Below are positions 60,461 through 64,000 of a stretch of 64,000 nt of DNA, one piece after another. The DNA is from Patiria pectinifera (taxonomy: Eukaryota; Echinodermata; Asteroidea; Valvatida; Asterinidae): the NCBI GenBank assembly GCA_029964075.1, contig CM057146.1:13039501-13103500 (forward strand), given 5' to 3'. Each line of letters starts with the position of its first letter. The first letter of the stretch is position 1. Both the position numbers and the translations under genes were made by a program. Under the pieces are notes generated by a model. The model saw nothing but the letters and a program-made list of their open reading frames with translations. It made no database searches and was not told the DNA's origin.

Positions 60461-60980
60461 GTGAGGCGTTCTGGCAAAATGAGACGGAACTGGCCACAGG
60501 CCGTAGTGGAGAAAATGAAGGGGAAAAAAACAAATTGGGGTTTTGTTTTTCAATTTTCAGGATTTACAGTTATTTATTATCTTTGATTTAGTCTACTACA
60601 CAGGGGAAAAAACGAATTGGGGTTTTGTTTTTCAATTTTCAGGATTTACAGTTATTTATTATCTTTGATTTAGTCTACTACACATATTTTAAAGAAATAC
60701 AAAATGTAGTCTAAAAATTTTAGAATAAAAGTGTTTTTAAGGAAACACAGTTGGTTGACAACAAAACCCAAAACTTTAAAGGCCTTTTGCTCAGTATTTT
60801 CCTTTTTTGACAAAATTGTCGATAAATGCGAAATTTAAGCAGTCATAACTTGCCAACGGAAAGTCTGATTGAAGTGCAACAAACAGGATTGTAAGGAGAA
60901 TTTTATTCTCTTTCCTAATACCCACAAGCCCTCATTTCAACCTCTGCCCAGCTCTGTCTCATTTTGCCAGAACACCTCAC
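60461..60980. mobile_element. MITE nested inside another MITE
   Basis: This is a 520-bp element with 25-bp terminal inverted repeats differing at one base: the left starts GTGAGGCGTTCTGGCAAAAT, and the right ends ATTTTGCCAGAACACCTCAC. It is flanked by AAAT on both sides (60457-60460 and 60981-60984). There is no transposase. It contains the 83-bp tandem duplication at 60520-60684. Confidence 0.9.
60520..60684. repeat. 83-bp tandem duplication
   Basis: Units 60520-60602 and 60603-60684 differ only by one base in an A-run and one A/G change near their starts (GGGGAAAAAAACAAATTGGG against GGGGAAAAAACGAATTGGGG). The rest is identical, so the duplication is recent relative to the host element. 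Confidence 0.95.
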
Positions 60981-61028
60981 AAATGTCACACTTACAAACA
61001 TGTAGAACCCTAAAATTTAGAATGACCC

Positions 61029-64000
61029 TATTACACAAGTACACACAAGTGTATATTTGCCTGCAATCGGGGACCTGCGATCTTGTCCCTCTTTATAACT
61101 TTTAGGAAGACCTCCCATATGTTTTGTACACGATCGTCAATTGGGGATCTTCGGGAATTGGGGACCCCATTGTCCTCTATTGTTCAACGTCCCCTATTGA
61201 AAGCAGAAACAAACTCACATACACCTACTGAAAAGCCACTTCCAATAGATCTATACATGTGTCACTCCAAGACGTAGTCAAGTATGGATGCAGCCTCAAA
61301 GCGAGGCTAGTGTCTAAAAAAAAATAGTCTGGCAACCACAATGTGGCACACTTGCATCACACAAAACTTAACTGTGACTTCAGAGAGCTAGACCTTGCAC
61401 CTGGGATATCACAATGAGGCTTTTGTCCTGCCTAAGTCTGGTGCTCGTGGTAAAGAAAACACTTCATAGTAAATGTTTAGCATGACTTTCAGGAACAAGA
61501 CCCAGATGACCTGGGTGTGAACAATACGTTGGCTTTGCAACTCTCCTTTATCAATGCCAGAATTCCAAATTATCCAGACAAAAAATATGATATTGAAAGA
61601 ACTTTTTTGACACAAAGCAGCCACGGAAGGAGCTGATAACCCCTGACACACATCGATGCACTGTTAACCCTTTGATATTGCCTTGATGCTCTCCAATCCA
61701 TCATGTTGTGTCACAGCATTCATTGATTGAAGACAGATGATAGGCAACCTGACTACCCTTTTCTGTCGAAATATCAGCTAAAACAGAAAGAAAGAATTTC
61801 CCGATCTTATACCAACAACCGACTGTATTGGCATTGAAATTCAGGCCCACATTGTCTGAATTCCTGTTTTCCAATCTGTGAATGGCATATCTTAATGTCA
61901 TAACTGGAAAAAAAATTGTGGTGGGATTTAAATTCAGATTTTTCAAAGTTCGATTTGATTTTGAATTCCACTATTCGGTTTTGATTTTGGAAACGGATAT
62001 TCAAAACCAACATACAAAAAATCAACCCTTCCATTTTTTTTGGTGACACATACATGTACATGTATGTATGTGATGCGATCAAGCTAATTGAGTCGTTTGT
62101 CGGGAATTGTTATGTGGAGATACAGGCCAAAATAGGGCCACTTCATCGCATCACTTCATCATATCTCTTGGTGCTCCGACTTCCATAATTTTTTAACTAA
62201 AGATGGTATCATCATGCGGTTTTCACAGTAATTCTGAGATTGTGCTCTTTGAAATCCGTAATAAAACAAAATTGACCAGGGTCGACAACGACTTGTGTAG
62301 CTTGATCGCATCACACATGTGCTTAAGAGAACAACTGTAACATCCCACAATTTGCTCCAGGGTCTCGGATTGTAACAGCATTCACTTGCTATAGTGGTCT
62401 TCTTGGTACATGAACAGCCTGCCCATTCAACTTATCAGAGAGTTCCAATCCATTTTTTTCTTCCATATTACAGCTCTTTGAGTGTTTTTGTAAAGGCCCA
62501 GTGGTCATTGAATCCTGCAAACTACGGTAAAACCCAGTCAATGGGAGGGCACTTCATGTGGCACCTCACTCGTCACATTTTGTTGGCATGACTGTGAGCT
62601 GGATGGGAAATTCCGGTGAAATCAGATAACCATCGTTCAGTTTGAAAAAAAATTAGAACAACCAGGTTTCGAAATATCCAATTCCTCCCACCACAAGAAA
62701 AATGTAGGTCTGGCATATGGACTCCAATTCAAAATGCTGTGACGCAACACCAAGGCACTGAAATATCTCCAAAAAATCATTTGACGGAATCACGCCACTT
62801 TCTCCGAGCATTGCTGAGTTGGAACTCCTGGGGGTGCAACCGGCACTCTGAAAGTTGTCCCACCTTTGTAAACAATACATAACACCTTGACCTCATAATC
62901 AACACCCTAATAACTTGAAATAATACAAGCAAGAAAAGTCATTCCGGGAGTTTTCTTGAAGCTAAATGGAGGTGATGATTGACAAAAGGCAATGTTTGAT
63001 AACTGGCTAATGATCTGGCATGGATCATCTGCTGTTTTATGGGTTGACGGTGGATTGCCTTTGTGCAAATTAGGAACGCACAAGAGAGGATATAAAAAGT
63101 TGGCCTGCAGCAACACTATGAATGACCTGGTCTTAAGAAGAAGTGAGAATTGGTGGTCACAACTAGATACTTCATATAATGTACACACTTTTTGTTTTCC
63201 TTTTTCAAGTCTTGGCTTTTCTGCAGCTCTGGCTTTACCTCAAACTCCGGTGACATTTTGAAGGCTCGCTAAAAAGGATGAAAATGTACATTGGCAATGA
63301 TCACATACTCTAATCTTTGGCTTAGAGGAATCAATGTTTCATATAAGGCCGCACTGAGCTGGAAGGTTTCAGGGATTAAAATTAAAAACCCAAAACCTAA
63401 AACCAAAGCTGTAGGGTAGGAAAAAGCTGAAACGTCTATATTCTCAATGGGCTTCACGCTGGAATGGTAGAGGGTCCTGAGTGGTATAAAGGCTCCACAA
63501 CCCTAGGATGTGTCAAGGGTACGTGTATGCCCCCTTTCCTAAGCAAAGTTGTCATTTAGGTAATCATAAGTCAATCCAATCACAGGTTTGCAAGTTACAT
63601 GGTATTGAATGATGCCAAAGGAATGGTTATCCACGGTTCATTTGAACATCTTGTCACTTTGCTAAAGATTGCATGACTTGTGATTGACTTGTGATTACCC
63701 TTGGTCTTGGCCCAAGACGTCAGTGATCGATAGCAATGGTTGCATTGTTGTAGAGCGCCCTCGCACAATTGGGTTTTTTTTTTTTTATACTTTCTTGCAC
63801 TAACGTCTTGGAAATCTTGCAGTAATGGGGGCGTGGCCGTTTTATGTAAATTAGACCGTTGGTGTAAATATTAATATCTTGGAACAAAATGGCGGTTTCC
63901 CATTTGATACCGGCAGTCGTTCGCTCGGGGGTATCAGTGCGTTGCATATCTAATGAGCAATGCTTGATCACTGCATTTAGTGCGTATGTTTACAACCATC
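61029..64000. other. No gene seen; decayed hAT-like fragment near the end
   Basis: AT-rich DNA with chance frames. The segment at about 63590-63712 has CAAAGGAATG, GGTTCATTTGAACA and GACTTGTGATTGACTTGTGA, resembling the interior of the 35.6-kb hAT MITE without clear ends. Confidence 0.45.

Larger units (their letters stand above)
60233..61028. mobile_element. MITE with GTCATTCTATAAAT ends, carrying a nested insertion
   Basis: Second copy of the 42.7-kb family. The left end is GTCATTCTATAAATGTGGGG and the right end CCCTAAAATTTAGAATGACC is its imperfect inverse. The middle is interrupted at 60461-60980 by another element; removing it restores alignment with the 42.7-kb copy. Confidence 0.82.

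Noticed and set aside
1-64000. CRISPR array, toxin-antitoxin, phage or other prokaryotic system
   Set aside because: No regularly spaced identical repeats, no dense coding and clear spliceosomal exons; the DNA is animal.

Overview
The window is about 64 kb of AT-rich animal DNA with long non-coding stretches, short exons with GT/AG splice sites, no operons, and many short transposable elements. Dense TACATGTA and TACCGGTA words, tRNA-derived SINEs and several hAT/TTAA-type MITEs suggest a marine invertebrate deuterostome; an echinoderm such as a sea star is my best guess, but this rests on repeat style and not on a marker gene.

The one protein-coding locus I can identify is on the minus strand: the 5' part of a myocardin-related transcription factor gene (MRTF/MKL family). 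Two small internal exons, 2037-2102 and 95-150, join in phase. Together they encode the first actin-binding RPEL motif and the start of the spacer after it (RRPREELVSQGIMP, then PLKSSPGFHEQRQRLERAK), which is characteristic of this family. The gene continues past the left edge. Upstream, two exons that both end in phase 1 could splice to the RPEL1 exon. One is a 44-nt exon at 44626-44669, which restores the family's valine at the junction. The other is a lysine-rich exon with its own start codons at 23316-23469, beside a CpG-rich stretch that looks like a promoter. This suggests alternative N-termini and a 5' region of at least 44 kb. Candidate first coding exons at about 50.0 kb, 52.9 kb and 16.5 kb are phase-compatible but weak.

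Most of the rest is intron or upstream DNA full of mobile-element debris: a pair of TTAA-flanked MITEs (3.8 and 27.1 kb); two hAT MITEs with 8-bp target duplications (35.6 and 39.4 kb), one of them inside a SINE; a 523-bp element with a perfect 8-bp duplication (15.4 kb); a 355-bp element with inverted repeats of about 50 bp (29.4 kb); a MITE inserted inside another MITE (60.2-61.0 kb) whose empty site is visible in a second copy (42.7 kb); a 1.08-kb segment bounded by 38-bp inverted repeats (53.5-54.6 kb); SINEs at 4.7, 30.4, 53.3, 56.2 and 59.3 kb; and the C-terminal end of a CR1/L2-type LINE at 28.9 kb. Tandem repeats lie at 7.5, 21, 38.4, 39.8-40.1 and 60.5 kb.

I saw no CRISPR array, rRNA, intact tRNA gene, transposase or phage-like system. 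Nearly all other open reading frames appear to be chance.
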